DNA of 47,050 bases, taken from Chloroflexota bacterium (lineage in GTDB: Bacteria > Chloroflexota > Anaerolineae > UBA7937 > B3-Chlor). Numbering within the stretch: the stretch's first letter is position 1; the number at the start of each line of letters is the position of its first letter. Positions 27,655-36,609 of this stretch are shown here, one piece after another. The DNA lies in NCBI GenBank assembly GCA_030613785.1, contig JAUWLF010000021.1, positions 1 through 47,050 of the forward strand. Reading direction: 5' to 3'. Under the pieces are notes generated by a model. That model saw only the letters and a program-made list of their open reading frames with translations, did no database searches and was not told where the DNA came from. The position numbers and the translations under genes are program-made.

Positions 27655-27682
27655 ATAGCCCTTTCCCGTCGGAAAGGGCTAT
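27655..27682 (-). terminator. Strong stem-loop after prfB
   Basis: A perfect 12-bp inverted repeat, ATAGCCCTTTCC and GGAAAGGGCTAT, encloses a four-base loop 24 bases beyond the prfB stop. No U-tract follows on the minus strand, so it may act as a 3'-end stabiliser or a factor-assisted terminator. Confidence 0.65.
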
Positions 27683-27706
27683 CATTCCGCTGGGCCATAG
27701 CCGACA

Positions 27707-28823
27707 CTAAGCCCCCCCCGCCTCGATCTCGTCTATTGAGGATCTGAGATAGACCTCGATGAAGTCATCCAGATCGCCATCAAGGACAGCGTCGACATCG
27801 TGAGTCTCGTAGTTGGTGCGATGGTCCTTGACCATCGTGTACGGATGCATGACATAGGAACGTATCTGGTTCCCCCATTCCGCGGAGACGTGCTTGCCCT
27901 TAAGACGGGCTTGCTCACTCTCCCTCTCCTGCAACTCACGCTCCAGCAGCCGAGCTTTGAGCACCCTCAAGGCCATCACACGGTTCTGAGCCTGGGAGCG
28001 CTCATTCTGACATGTAGCCACGATACCTGTCGGGATGTGAACGATGCGTACGGCCGAATCGGTCTTGTTGACGTGCTGACCTCCCGCACTGCTGGAGCGG
28101 AACGTATCTACCCGCAAGTCCTTGGGATCGATCTCCACCTCAGTGGCGTCACCTATGCTCGGCAGCACCTCCACCAAGGCGAAAGACGTGTGACGACGGT
28201 GGGCAGCGTCGAAAGGCGACAGGCGCACCAGTCGGTGGACTCCGCGCTCGGCCTTCAGATAGCCGTAGGCGTGGCGACCAGCTACCTCTGCCGTTACGCT
28301 CTTGAAACCCGCCTCCTCTCCAGGGGAGCTGTCAATCACTCGAGCTTTGAAGCGCCGGCTGTCGGCCCATCGCAGATACATACGGAGCAGCCTCTCTGTC
28401 CACTCCTGGGAATCGGTACCCCCTGCCCCGGCATGGATAGCTATCAGTGCGTCGTTCCCGTCATACTCCCCCTGGAAAAGCAACCGGAACTCCGACCGAC
28501 CCAGGTCCGCCTTTACCTGCTCCACATCTGCCTGTATTTCCACTTGCAGCGATTCGTCACCCTCTTCGGCGGCCAGATCAAGGAGTTCCCGCAAGTCCCG
28601 CGCTCGCCGCGCCAATCCGTTCCACTCCTCTACCTCTTCCTGCAACAGCGACAACCTGCGAGCAGCTTGCTGCGCTTCAGTCTGGTCTAACCACAGATCG
28701 GGGTTCGTCAACCTTCTCTGGAGCCCAGAGATCTCCTTTTCCTTGCCAGCTACGTCAAAGACCCTCCTTTATCTTCCCTATCCGCTGTTCGAGATAACTC
28801 AACTCCTCTGCAAGGTTCTCCAC
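27707..28823 (-). CDS. prfB: Peptide chain release factor 2 (with programmed +1 frameshift)
   Basis: RF2 terminates translation at TGA and TAA. The first frame starts at GTG 28823 (GGAGG seven bases upstream) and reads 22 codons (VENLAEELSYLEQRIGKIKE then GL) to a TGA at 28757-28755. A +1 shift at CTT-TGA-C continues as D-VAGKEKEISGLQRRLTNPD into the main frame, giving about 371 residues. The main part carries the RF2 codon-recognition tripeptide SPF (in RLVRLSPFDAAHRRHTS) and the catalytic GGQ (AGGQHVNKTDSAVRI). The gene follows ftsY by 36 bases. Sequence ends at 27707, before a strong stem-loop. Confidence 0.97.
28754..28768 (-). promoter_or_regulatory. RF2 programmed frameshift site
   Basis: The site reads AGGAGGG-T-CTT-TGA-C on the minus strand: an internal Shine-Dalgarno-like element three to four bases before the CTT slippery codon, then the in-frame TGA and C. 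This is the classical RF2 autoregulatory element: low RF2 slows termination and favours the +1 shift. Confidence 0.95.
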
Positions 28824-28859
28824 AGAAACACCTCCACGATCGTCAACCTATGCGAGTTA

Positions 28860-29777
28860 CTAAGATGAGTCCTCAAAGAGCCCGGCGACGAACTTCTGAC
28901 CATCGAACTCCAGCAGGTCATCCAGTTCCTCGCCGATGCCTACGTACCTGATAGGAATGCCCAGCTCCGTGGCGATCGCAAACACGATGCCACCCTTGGC
29001 GGTACCATCGAGTTTGGCCAAGAAGATGCCGTTCACATCAACCGCGTCGTTGAAATACCTGGCCTGTGACAGAGCATTCTGTCCCGTGGTAGCATCGAGA
29101 ACTAAGAGTGTCTCCTGAGGAGCTCCCGCCACCTGCTTCTTGATCACACGGTAGATCTTTTCCAGCTCCTGCATCAGATTGTGCTTGGTGTGCAATCGCC
29201 CGGCTGTGTCCACAATGAGCGTGTCAGCCCCTCGAGCCTCACCGGCCTGGATGGCATCGTACACAACAGCCGCAGGATCAGCTCCCGGTTGGTGAGCTAT
29301 CACATCCGCTCCTAGTCTCTCACCCCAGATTCCAAGCTGTTCCGTAGCCGCAGCTCTGAACGTGTCTGCTGCCGCCAGAAGAACCTTGCGTCCCTGCTGC
29401 TGGTGGTACCGGCCCAACTTCGCAATGCTGGTGGTCTTGCCAGAACCGTTTACCCCCACCACCAAGATGATCCATAGCCCATCCTTCGCACAAGAGGTTC
29501 CAGGACCCTGCACCAAGATGCCCACTAGCTTCTGCCTCAGCGCTTCCTCAACCAGACCCGCGCTGCGCAGCCCCTCGGAATCGGCTTGGTCGCGGACGGT
29601 CTGCACGAGATCAACGGTCGCCGCAACGCCGACGTCAGCCTGGATCAGCAACTCCTCCAACTCCTCCCAGACCTCATCCCCGATCTCGCTCTGGCCTAGC
29701 AGGCTGCCAATCCGGCCAAAGAACGACCGGCGCGTGCGCGTTAGCCCTTGCTCGATGCTCTTTCCTCGTCGGAACAT
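28860..29777 (-). CDS. ftsY: FtsY, signal recognition particle receptor
   Basis: FtsY is the membrane-associated GTPase that docks SRP-ribosome complexes. The 305-residue product has the NG domain and no long acidic A domain. Motifs are [14 protein letters not shown] (G1), [11 protein letters not shown] (G2), [16 protein letters not shown] (G3) and [11 protein letters not shown] (G4/G5). The ATG at 29777 ([11 protein letters not shown]) is chosen because AAGGA lies six bases upstream; an upstream in-frame ATG at 29831 lies almost at the predicted transcription start. It is the promoter-proximal gene of an ftsY-prfB operon. Confidence 0.95.
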   Translation of the reverse strand: MFRRGKSIEQGLTRTRRSFFGRIGSLLGQSEIGDEVWEELEELLIQADVGVAATVDLVQTVRDQADSEGLRSAGLVEEALRQKLVGILVQGPGTSCAKDGLWIILVVGVNGSGKTTSIAKLGRYHQQQGRKVLLAAADTFRAAATEQLGIWGERLGADVIAHQPGADPAAVVYDAIQAGEARGADTLIVDTAGRLHTKHNLMQELEKIYRVIKKQVAGAPQETLLVLDATTGQNALSQARYFNDAVDVNGIFLAKLDGTAKGGIVFAIATELGIPIRYVGIGEELDDLLEFDGQKFVAGLFEDSS

Positions 29778-29833
29778 CTCCCGTCCTTGGTTCAGGCAAT
29801 CTCCATCCGACACCATCCTGAACAGCAGCACCG

Positions 29834-29862
29834 ATTATACTTGAAGGATACCCCTCCTGCAA
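29834..29862 (-). promoter_or_regulatory. Promoter of ftsY-prfB
   Basis: On the minus strand TTGCAG (29862-29857), 17 bases, then a perfect TATAAT (29839-29834). The predicted start near 29827 leaves a leader of about 50 bases before the ftsY ATG at 29777. Confidence 0.8.
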
Positions 29863-29892
29863 CAGGACGAGAATGCGCAAGACGACTGGCTA

Positions 29893-29901
29893 TGCTATAA
29901 T
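29893..29901 (+). promoter_or_regulatory. Extended -10 promoter of the GT2 gene
   Basis: TGC followed by TATAAT (29896-29901), with no good -35, about 27 bases before the ATG at 29928. It diverges from the ftsY promoter. Confidence 0.7.
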
Positions 29902-29927
29902 CCTCTCGAAACTCAATGAGGAAGAGT

Positions 29928-30653
29928 ATGCCCGAAAGCAAATCCCAGACAACAGTTGATGTGGTGCTTCCCGTGTACAACGAGGAACGCGTCCTAGAGA
30001 GAAGCGTCAGCACGCTTCAGAAGTTCCTCAAAGCTCGGTGTCCGTATCACTGGCGCATTGTTATCGCGGACAACGCGTCACAAGACAACACTCTCGAGGC
30101 AGCCAGGGAGCTCTCTTCACTCCATCCTGAGGTGGACTATGTGCACCTGGATCAGAAAGGGCGGGGGCGCGCTCTGCGTCGGGCCTGGATGGAGAGTACG
30201 GCGAACGTCGTCAGTTATATGGATGTGGATCTCTCCACCAGCTTGGAGGCCTTTCCTGTCCTGATTGATGGAATAGTCAAGGAAGGATATCACGTAGCCA
30301 CAGGCTCGCGATTGAAAAAAGGGGCGAAGGTCCAGCGCCATCTCAACAGAGAGATCATCTCCCGATGCTATAACTTGCTCATAAGGCTGATGTTCTGGAA
30401 CCGGTTCTCGGACGCTCAGTGCGGATTCAAAGCCTTATCCCGACAAGCCGTGGAACAACTGGTTCCCCTGGTGAAGGACCAGGGCTGGTTCTTCGATTCT
30501 GAGCTGCTGCTGAGGGCTGAGCAAAAGGGATACCGGATATTCGAGGTTCCTGTAACCTGGATTGACGACCCCGACAGCAGAGTTGACATAGGCCGGACTG
30601 CCTGGGGCGACTTCAAAGGGCTGATAAGGGTACGCTTCACAAAGGTCGATTAG
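29928..30653 (+). CDS. GT2 glycosyltransferase, polyprenyl-phosphate sugar synthase type (DPM1/Alg5-like)
   Basis: The 241-residue soluble GT-A enzyme has VDVVLPVYNEERVLERS near the start, DNASQDNT, DVDLSTSLEAF (the metal-binding DxD region), and SDAQCGFKALSR then WFFDSELLLRAEQKGYRIFEVPVTW, a pattern typical of dolichyl/undecaprenyl-phosphate glucosyl- or mannosyltransferases. There is no C-terminal membrane domain, so it resembles short DPM1-type enzymes. Its product would be a natural donor for the GT-C-type proteins in this window (inference). The ATG at 29928 has AGGA five bases upstream; the ATG at 29916 lacks such a signal. Confidence 0.85.
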   Translation: MPESKSQTTVDVVLPVYNEERVLERSVSTLQKFLKARCPYHWRIVIADNASQDNTLEAARELSSLHPEVDYVHLDQKGRGRALRRAWMESTANVVSYMDVDLSTSLEAFPVLIDGIVKEGYHVATGSRLKKGAKVQRHLNREIISRCYNLLIRLMFWNRFSDAQCGFKALSRQAVEQLVPLVKDQGWFFDSELLLRAEQKGYRIFEVPVTWIDDPDSRVDIGRTAWGDFKGLIRVRFTKVD

Positions 30654-30788
30654 TGCCGGATGAAACCAGCATGGGCAATCGGTTTACGGGTCCAGACTGG
30701 GATCTCGATTGTGTGCTCGGCGACCCAATAGAAGCGTCGGTCAAGACCACTGCCAGGCGCTGAGGGAATACTCCGCAGAAAAGACACT

Positions 30789-31073
30789 ATGGTTGTGGGC
30801 GTTTGTACTCTCGCACTCCAAATACCGGGCAGTCACTCCCTGAAGGACAAGAGGCGAGTGGTCAAGTCCATCGTCACGCGGGTGGGGAATCAGTTCAACG
30901 TCTCCATAGCTGAGGTCGACGCCCACGATGCATGGCAGTCGGCCGTGCTAGGCATAGCCTGCGTCAGCAACGATGCGTCACATGCCCACAGGGTTCTGAC
31001 CAAAGTACTGGAGATGATAGACAATAGCCATTTCCCTGCCCACGTTGCCGATTACCAGATAGAAATGCTCTAG
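30789..31073 (+). CDS. DUF503 (YlxP-like) protein
   Basis: The 94-residue soluble protein matches DUF503: MVVGVCTLALQIPGSHSLKDKRRVVKSIVTRVGNQFNVSIAEVD with the family's SLKxKR and NVSIAEV patterns, and a ferredoxin-like order of strands and helices. Relatives often lie beside rbfA and have been linked to ribosome assembly, but the role is not settled. It lies 135 bases after the GT2 gene. No strong Shine-Dalgarno precedes the ATG. Confidence 0.88.
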   Translation: MVVGVCTLALQIPGSHSLKDKRRVVKSIVTRVGNQFNVSIAEVDAHDAWQSAVLGIACVSNDASHAHRVLTKVLEMIDNSHFPAHVADYQIEML

Positions 31074-31301
31074 TACACCTGACCCTGTCTGCAAAGACCA
31101 TCCAGCCCCTCCTGCCCAGGGATACTCCCCCCGCCTCGCACAAACATGCCGCTGACCTCCAGATCACCCATCCACTCTCCCACAATCGCGACTACCAAGC
31201 ATCACTGCCCCTCCACCCCATGATGCTCGGCACCCCGCAGCCACACTGTGCGCACCACTGGACTGTGTGCTTATGTAAAGCCCATTCGGGAGAGCGTCAG
31301 C

Positions 31302-33074
31302 TTATGTCAACCGCCGCCCCAGCGCCCCACCACCCACCAAGACACAGACTGAGAATAGCAGACTCACAACGGAGATCGCCCTGCCGAGCGCCCGAATGGG
31401 CGTGTCACCAAAACGGATGGCCACCTGATGCTCCCCGGGGGGAACTCGTAGGGTAATCAGCCCGTGCGGGCCTGTGGTATAGAGGTCCACCTGTTGGCCA
31501 TCGACGTATCCCCTCCAGCCCGGGAAATAGTAGGTATAGAATTGCAGCTCGGTTCCGCTGGGTGAGCTCACCTGTACCTCTTCCGAGGCACCACCATGCC
31601 TGACCATCTCCACCGTCGCCCCCTCATCCAGAGCCGTGGCCTTGATCAATGGCTCCCCAGCCAAGTACTGCCTCACCAGCGGCGTCTCATGCGGCTGCTC
31701 AGTCACCCAGATGGTCATCCCCACCCGGTCTGGCGGGTAGAAGGACTCGAAGTCAATGACCGCCACCGGCTGTTCGGAACGCGAAGAAGGAGAGGTGTAC
31801 TGGGGCACCGTGTAGGGATAGCTACCCAGGACAACGACCAACAGGAGAACACCCAAGCCGGGTTGCCAGCCACGACGCTCAAGCACCGACCCCTCTGAAG
31901 CCGCGTGAATAGCAGTGCCACTAAGAAACGACATGGTGACAGCAGCCAGACCCAGTAGTCGCCAGGGAAACTGCACCAGAGCCGCCAGGGACAACGCCTT
32001 CCAAATGGGCGCTGCGGCAGGCGTCATACACACGATGGCGGCTAGAGATGCAACTAGGAAGAATCCAATCTGTCCCCTGCCGCTGACTCCCTTCCAGAAC
32101 GAACAGCACACCCCTACCAAAGCCAGAGCGGTGGCCATCAAGCCCAACTGCAAGGACATCTCGTCTTGCGGCCCTTCCCCCGCATAGCCGTACCCCCAGA
32201 ACGGCGAGAGAAGCTGAGACGGATATACGAAGTGCTTTGCATAACCGAAGCTGCCTTGCGTCCATTGCGTCTCAACGATATACGCCTTCTCGGCCAGCAT
32301 TGGCAAGAGAAAAATGGAACTGAGACCCAAGGCCAAACCAGCCGCCCCTAGGGAGAGGCCAGCGATGCGCAAGGCGTTCCCCCAACCCACTCGTAGTTTG
32401 GAGAGAATCAAGAAGGCCACATACGGCACCAAGAGCATAGTGAAAACGAAGGCCGTAGCGGCGTGGGTGAGAAGCAATCCGGCGTACGCCAAGCCCGCCA
32501 GAACTAGATGGCGTAGAGAGCGCCGTTCCGCCAACTCATAGAACAGCAACAGGACCAGGGGCAAGAAAGCAAAGGCGAAGAACTCCGCAAGAGCAGATCG
32601 GACGTAGACATCAAGCAGACGATACGGTACATAAGTGTACACCACGCCGGCTAGCACGCCCGCCTCTGGGCTCAGCACCTTCTTCGCGAACGCGTACATC
32701 GTCAAGCCAGAAAAGATGAAGCCCAGGATGTAGGTCAGTTTCACGGAAGCCGTCAACCCGGCGCCCAGAAGGTGGAAGACCTCAGCAACGTAGAAGGCCA
32801 GCGTAGAGTAGATGTTGAACAGCGGGTAGCCATAGCCCAGGGCGAAATCAATGCCCCAGCGAGGGTAGAGCACCCCATCTCGGATAGCTTGATCAAACTG
32901 GTTCAGGAAGAAAACGCTGTGAGCAGCATCATGGGCCTTGAGGAAAGATGGTGGACCGACCAGGGGAGCCCACGCAAAGACAGACAATACCACGACGAGT
33001 ACTGCATCCCACCTGACCCTACCACGCACTCTCGCCAGTACCCCACCCAACGATCTGGAACGGCTTTCCGCCAC
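31302..33074 (-). CDS. Polytopic GT-C-like protein (PTPS-related family), copy 1 of 3
   Basis: The 590-residue membrane protein has about twelve transmembrane segments. Its first outer loop carries HDAAHSVFFLNQFDQAIRDG, then YPRWGIDFALGYGYPLFN, the same signature as the copy at 10677 and the adjacent gene. The extracytoplasmic tail contains FPGWRGYVDGQQVDLYTTGPHGLITLRVPPGEHQV, a YfhO-like small domain, followed by a final transmembrane segment. No additional beta-rich module is attached. The start is GTG at 33074 with AGAGGA six bases upstream, 10 bases after the neighbouring gene. A role as a lipid-sugar-dependent glycosyltransferase is inferred from topology and the conserved loop acid. Confidence 0.75.
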   Translation of the reverse strand: MAESRSRSLGGVLARVRGRVRWDAVLVVVLSVFAWAPLVGPPSFLKAHDAAHSVFFLNQFDQAIRDGVLYPRWGIDFALGYGYPLFNIYSTLAFYVAEVFHLLGAGLTASVKLTYILGFIFSGLTMYAFAKKVLSPEAGVLAGVVYTYVPYRLLDVYVRSALAEFFAFAFLPLVLLLFYELAERRSLRHLVLAGLAYAGLLLTHAATAFVFTMLLVPYVAFLILSKLRVGWGNALRIAGLSLGAAGLALGLSSIFLLPMLAEKAYIVETQWTQGSFGYAKHFVYPSQLLSPFWGYGYAGEGPQDEMSLQLGLMATALALVGVCCSFWKGVSGRGQIGFFLVASLAAIVCMTPAAAPIWKALSLAALVQFPWRLLGLAAVTMSFLSGTAIHAASEGSVLERRGWQPGLGVLLLVVVLGSYPYTVPQYTSPSSRSEQPVAVIDFESFYPPDRVGMTIWVTEQPHETPLVRQYLAGEPLIKATALDEGATVEMVRHGGASEEVQVSSPSGTELQFYTYYFPGWRGYVDGQQVDLYTTGPHGLITLRVPPGEHQVAIRFGDTPIRALGRAISVVSLLFSVCVLVGGGALGRRLT

Positions 33075-33084
33075 CTAAGGTCCT

Positions 33085-34899
33085 CTAACCTGCGGTCTTC
33101 CGGCGCCGATAGGCTTCCCGCCCAAGAACGCACAGCACGAGCACCAGACTCAGAATGGACAAGTATCGGCCCACCACCCTCACCCGTGTATCCTCGAACC
33201 GCAGCAGCAAGTAGTACTCTCCGACCGGCACCCACACTGACACACGTCCGAGACTCCCATGAGGCACTACCTCGAGTTCCTCCGCTATGTCCCCTTCCCG
33301 TCCCTCAAGGATGTAGCAGCGCCATCCTGGATAGTAGAAGATATTGAAGATGATTCGCCCTTCCTCCTCGGCGTGAACCCACAGCTCTTGGGAGGTGGTA
33401 CTACTATCCTGAAGATCAACTGCCAGTCGTCTCCTTGGCCTGGGAAGTGACTCGAGGTCGACCTTGAGATCAGGAGCCTGGCCTTCACCTATCACGTGGT
33501 CGGCAAAAGCTGACCAAGTAGGCACCTCATGGGTCCAGGCCACCGAGCCTGTCATCTGATCGCTGCTCTGCATGAAACGCATCATCCCCGCCAGGGATAC
33601 AGGCCCCTCCGCGGGCTCTATGATCTGAGGCGTAAGGTACGCGAAGCTTCCCAGGAGCACCAGGCCCACGAGAGCCAAGGTGGCAATAGCCCCGGTTGGC
33701 TTTTCGTTGCCGCCGGCCACGGCCACCACTGAACCGGCCAGGAAGGCGACGCAGGGCATCATCAGTGCTAGCAAACGCCACGGGAACTGTGCAAAGATCA
33801 CAATAGGCAACAGCTCCCAGAAGCGGGTCGACACAGTCAGCATCAACAAGGCAATGATGACTGCCGCGGCCTGGAAGAAGACCAACATCCGTCTCTGGAC
33901 TTCGTTCTTGATGCGTAACACGACCGCCAGCGAAAGGATAGACAAGACAACGGGCACTGCCCCTATCTGGAAAGCCAGCTCATCCTGAGGACCAGGTCTG
34001 CTAAGTCCGTAGCCCCAAGATGGAGAAAAGAACTGGAAGAAGTAGACGAAATCATCTCGATAATCATAGTACCCACCCAGCCATTGGTCTAGGCGCACAA
34101 ACTTGAATTCGACAGCCATGGGCAGCCAGAAGACGGCACTGAGACCAAGCCCAAGTAGCAGCGCAGCCAACGGCATCCAGGCACGCCGTGCCAGCGCCCC
34201 ACCACACCGGATCAACCGCCGCCGCCCTGAGGCGGGCATGCGCTTCAGGTCCTGCCACCATCTCGACAGGACAAGAAAAACCAGGTAGATACCCAGGAAG
34301 GGCGAGAATAGCATCAGAAGACCATTGTGGGAGAAGACCAGCCCTGCATAGGATACCCCCGCCCCCACCAAAGCCAGCGCTCGTGGCCTCTCCACCGTCT
34401 CGTAGAAACACCAGAGGATCAGCGGAAAGAAGATCAAGGCCACTGACTCGGCAAGAGCGCCCCTGACATAAACGTCGGAAATGTGATACGGAATGTAGAC
34501 GTACACCAAGCCAGCCACGAGGCCGGCTCGTGACCCCATCAGCCGACGCACAAACAGATACATGGTCACCCCTGAGAGAACGAATCCCAGTGCGAAGACC
34601 ATCTTGATGGCTGAGACCAAGTCCAGCCCTAGGAGATGCAGAGCTTCACCCAAGTAGAAAGCCAGGGGGCTGTAGATGTTGAAGAGGGGATATCCATAGC
34701 CAAAAGTGATGTCTGGAGACCACCGGGGGTACAAGACACCGTCCAGGACGGAGCGATCGAATTCGTAGAGGAAGTACACGCTATGCCTGGCATCGTGAGC
34801 ACCCCAGAAGAACCCGGACTGGAACAAGGGGGCAATAGCAAAGACGGAAAGCAGCACAACCAGCACGATGTTGATGTCGAGACCTTTGATTCTTGTCAT
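33085..34899 (-). CDS. Polytopic GT-C-like protein (PTPS-related family), copy 2 of 3
   Basis: The 604-residue product parallels its downstream neighbour: first-loop motif HDARHSVYFLYEFDRSVLDG, then YPRWSPDITFGYGYPLFN, repeated transmembrane segments, and a C-terminal YPGWRCYILEG/VPVGEYYLLLRFEDT domain before the last membrane helix. The two are clear tandem duplicates that have diverged through most of their length. The ATG at 34899 begins MTRIKGLDIN. It lies 43 bases after copy 3 on the same strand, so the three are probably one transcript. Confidence 0.75.
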   Translation of the reverse strand: MTRIKGLDINIVLVVLLSVFAIAPLFQSGFFWGAHDARHSVYFLYEFDRSVLDGVLYPRWSPDITFGYGYPLFNIYSPLAFYLGEALHLLGLDLVSAIKMVFALGFVLSGVTMYLFVRRLMGSRAGLVAGLVYVYIPYHISDVYVRGALAESVALIFFPLILWCFYETVERPRALALVGAGVSYAGLVFSHNGLLMLFSPFLGIYLVFLVLSRWWQDLKRMPASGRRRLIRCGGALARRAWMPLAALLLGLGLSAVFWLPMAVEFKFVRLDQWLGGYYDYRDDFVYFFQFFSPSWGYGLSRPGPQDELAFQIGAVPVVLSILSLAVVLRIKNEVQRRMLVFFQAAAVIIALLMLTVSTRFWELLPIVIFAQFPWRLLALMMPCVAFLAGSVVAVAGGNEKPTGAIATLALVGLVLLGSFAYLTPQIIEPAEGPVSLAGMMRFMQSSDQMTGSVAWTHEVPTWSAFADHVIGEGQAPDLKVDLESLPRPRRRLAVDLQDSSTTSQELWVHAEEEGRIIFNIFYYPGWRCYILEGREGDIAEELEVVPHGSLGRVSVWVPVGEYYLLLRFEDTRVRVVGRYLSILSLVLVLCVLGREAYRRRKTAG

Positions 34900-34942
34900 C
34901 AGACTCGCATGAAGACAGGCACAAGTACCACGTCTTGGATCA

Positions 34943-36517
34943 TCAGTCCAGGATCACGGCTGTTCCGCCTCCGGACAAGGGCAGTCTCTCTCCGGTCTCC
35001 CGGACATAGACACCTATCTCGATTGTGTATCCTTCCCTTGGGCCTTCGACGTCTATCGTCAGTTCGTGCTGATCTTTGACAATCTCCCCCAAACCCCACG
35101 AGCTGGTAGATCTTTCGCCATCTGCTGGCATCGCATCCCTCTGCCCCCAGATGGTGCCTTGTGTGTCCACGATGTGCACGAACACCATGTAGTCCGTATC
35201 CATTAGCTGCAAGCATTGCCACTGAAGGGTCAGACGCACGGTAGCTCCATGAAGGAGAGGTCCCTCACGTTCGTACGCCAGCAGCGCCATCTCATCGCCC
35301 AGGACCGCAACTGGTGAGCCACCAACCTGCACGTCTGTGAAGTGGGGACTCAGGTACCCGTAGCTGGAGAGGATCGCAAGCGTCACCAGAGCCGCTTGCC
35401 AGGGAAGGCAGGCCAACTGTCGCGCCATACCCACCACGGCCCCTGACGCCACTGACAGAACCAGCCCGATCAAGGCCAGCAGTTGCCATGGATACCTCAG
35501 CATTGTGGACAGTGAGCTAGCCCGCCACAGGAAGGACGCCGGGTGCAGCAGCATCAGAACCATAGCCAGCGCTGCGACAACGAAGAAGGTGGCCTTCTTC
35601 CGTAGTGCCGGACGCACACCATTGCTGCTTGGCAGAAGCATGGCCGTCAACAGAGTCAAGCCGGTGGCCACGAGACCGAGTTGTAGCGGCATGGTGTCCT
35701 CCCAACCCGCCACACTGGCTCCATACCCCCAGCTTGCCGAGAGTAACTGAAAAGGGTACACGAAATGCTCGAAGAAATCGCCGCCCTTTTCGATCAGGAC
35801 TCCATTTCTCAATACGGCGGGCACTTGGAGAAACAAGCTCAACCCGACTCCCACCAGCAACAACAGAGCAGACCGCCCCTTCATCCGCCAGGAGGGACCC
35901 AGGAGGAGAGCATAGGCCAACAGGATGAGGGCGTAGAGCACGGACAGGCCAAGGTTGGTCAGAGCCAAGGCAGTGTACAGGAGGACTACGCCGCTGGCCC
36001 ACCGCCATCTTCCCCCGTGCAAGTACTTCTCCAAGCAAAGAAGGATCAGGGGATAGAGAACGAAGGCCCAGGCCTCCCCGAAGGCTCCCCGCACGTACAC
36101 CGTAGCCAGATGGTATGGCAAGTAGAGGTAGACTACTGCTGCCACAAGCCCTGCCCTTGCGCCAAACAACTCCCTTCCCAGCAAATAGGCACCCAACCCG
36201 GAGGCTACGAAACCCATCGCGTAGACGGTCTTGATGGCCCCCACCCCTCCCAGCCCCAGCCATCGCAAGAACTCAGCCAGAAGATAGGGCAGTGGCCCTT
36301 CTCCCCGGAGCAGAGCATAGCCCGCTGCCTCTGTAGGCACCCAGCCCAAGTTTCCCCACAGATTGGATTCCAGATCAAAGAGATTGAAGACGGACCAGAA
36401 ACCGGAGTGGGACTGAAAGAAGCCGGGATAGGTGAGAGGGGCGAGGGCGAAAACGCTCAGGAGCGCCACCAACACGAGGTCAAGGTTCAGCTTCTTGGGC
36501 AGATCAGACCACGTCAT
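34943..36517 (-). CDS. Divergent GT-C-like membrane protein (PTPS-related family), copy 3, with one C-terminal module
   Basis: The 524-residue product shares the N-terminal topology and start (LVALLSVFALAPLTYPGFF) with its two neighbours. Its first outer loop differs: SHSGFWSVFNLFDLESNLWG replaces the HDA-type motif, and the GYGYPLFN motif is missing (EAAGYALLRGEGPLPYLLAE). After the membrane part, one copy of the beta-rich module seen at 12638-16688 follows near residue 402 (LRLTLQWQ-like strand, YMVFVHIVDTQGTIWGQ, STSSWGLGEIVKDQHEL), in place of the YfhO-like tail. It may therefore be catalytically altered or serve another substrate. The ATG is at 36517; 92 bases separate it from the dehydrogenase gene upstream. 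Confidence 0.7.
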   Translation of the reverse strand: MTWSDLPKKLNLDLVLVALLSVFALAPLTYPGFFQSHSGFWSVFNLFDLESNLWGNLGWVPTEAAGYALLRGEGPLPYLLAEFLRWLGLGGVGAIKTVYAMGFVASGLGAYLLGRELFGARAGLVAAVVYLYLPYHLATVYVRGAFGEAWAFVLYPLILLCLEKYLHGGRWRWASGVVLLYTALALTNLGLSVLYALILLAYALLLGPSWRMKGRSALLLLVGVGLSLFLQVPAVLRNGVLIEKGGDFFEHFVYPFQLLSASWGYGASVAGWEDTMPLQLGLVATGLTLLTAMLLPSSNGVRPALRKKATFFVVAALAMVLMLLHPASFLWRASSLSTMLRYPWQLLALIGLVLSVASGAVVGMARQLACLPWQAALVTLAILSSYGYLSPHFTDVQVGGSPVAVLGDEMALLAYEREGPLLHGATVRLTLQWQCLQLMDTDYMVFVHIVDTQGTIWGQRDAMPADGERSTSSWGLGEIVKDQHELTIDVEGPREGYTIEIGVYVRETGERLPLSGGGTAVILD

Positions 36518-36609
36518 GGACCGTCAGATTCCCTTAACGCGTGCGGGGACTCGCCAGCCCTCGATACTGGATCCACTGCCTCTTTTCCTCTCCAAGGTGC
36601 CACTTGCCT

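Noticed and set aside
30671-30763. Possible 30-residue protein (MGNRFTGPDW...) between the GT2 gene and the DUF503 gene
   Set aside because: The ribosome binding site is weak, it is very short and I see no similarity; chance frame cannot be excluded.
31074-31301. RNA gene or terminator in the C-rich gap between DUF503 and the GT-C gene
   Set aside because: No stable hairpin or promoter is visible; only a CTTATGT direct repeat about 30 bases apart.
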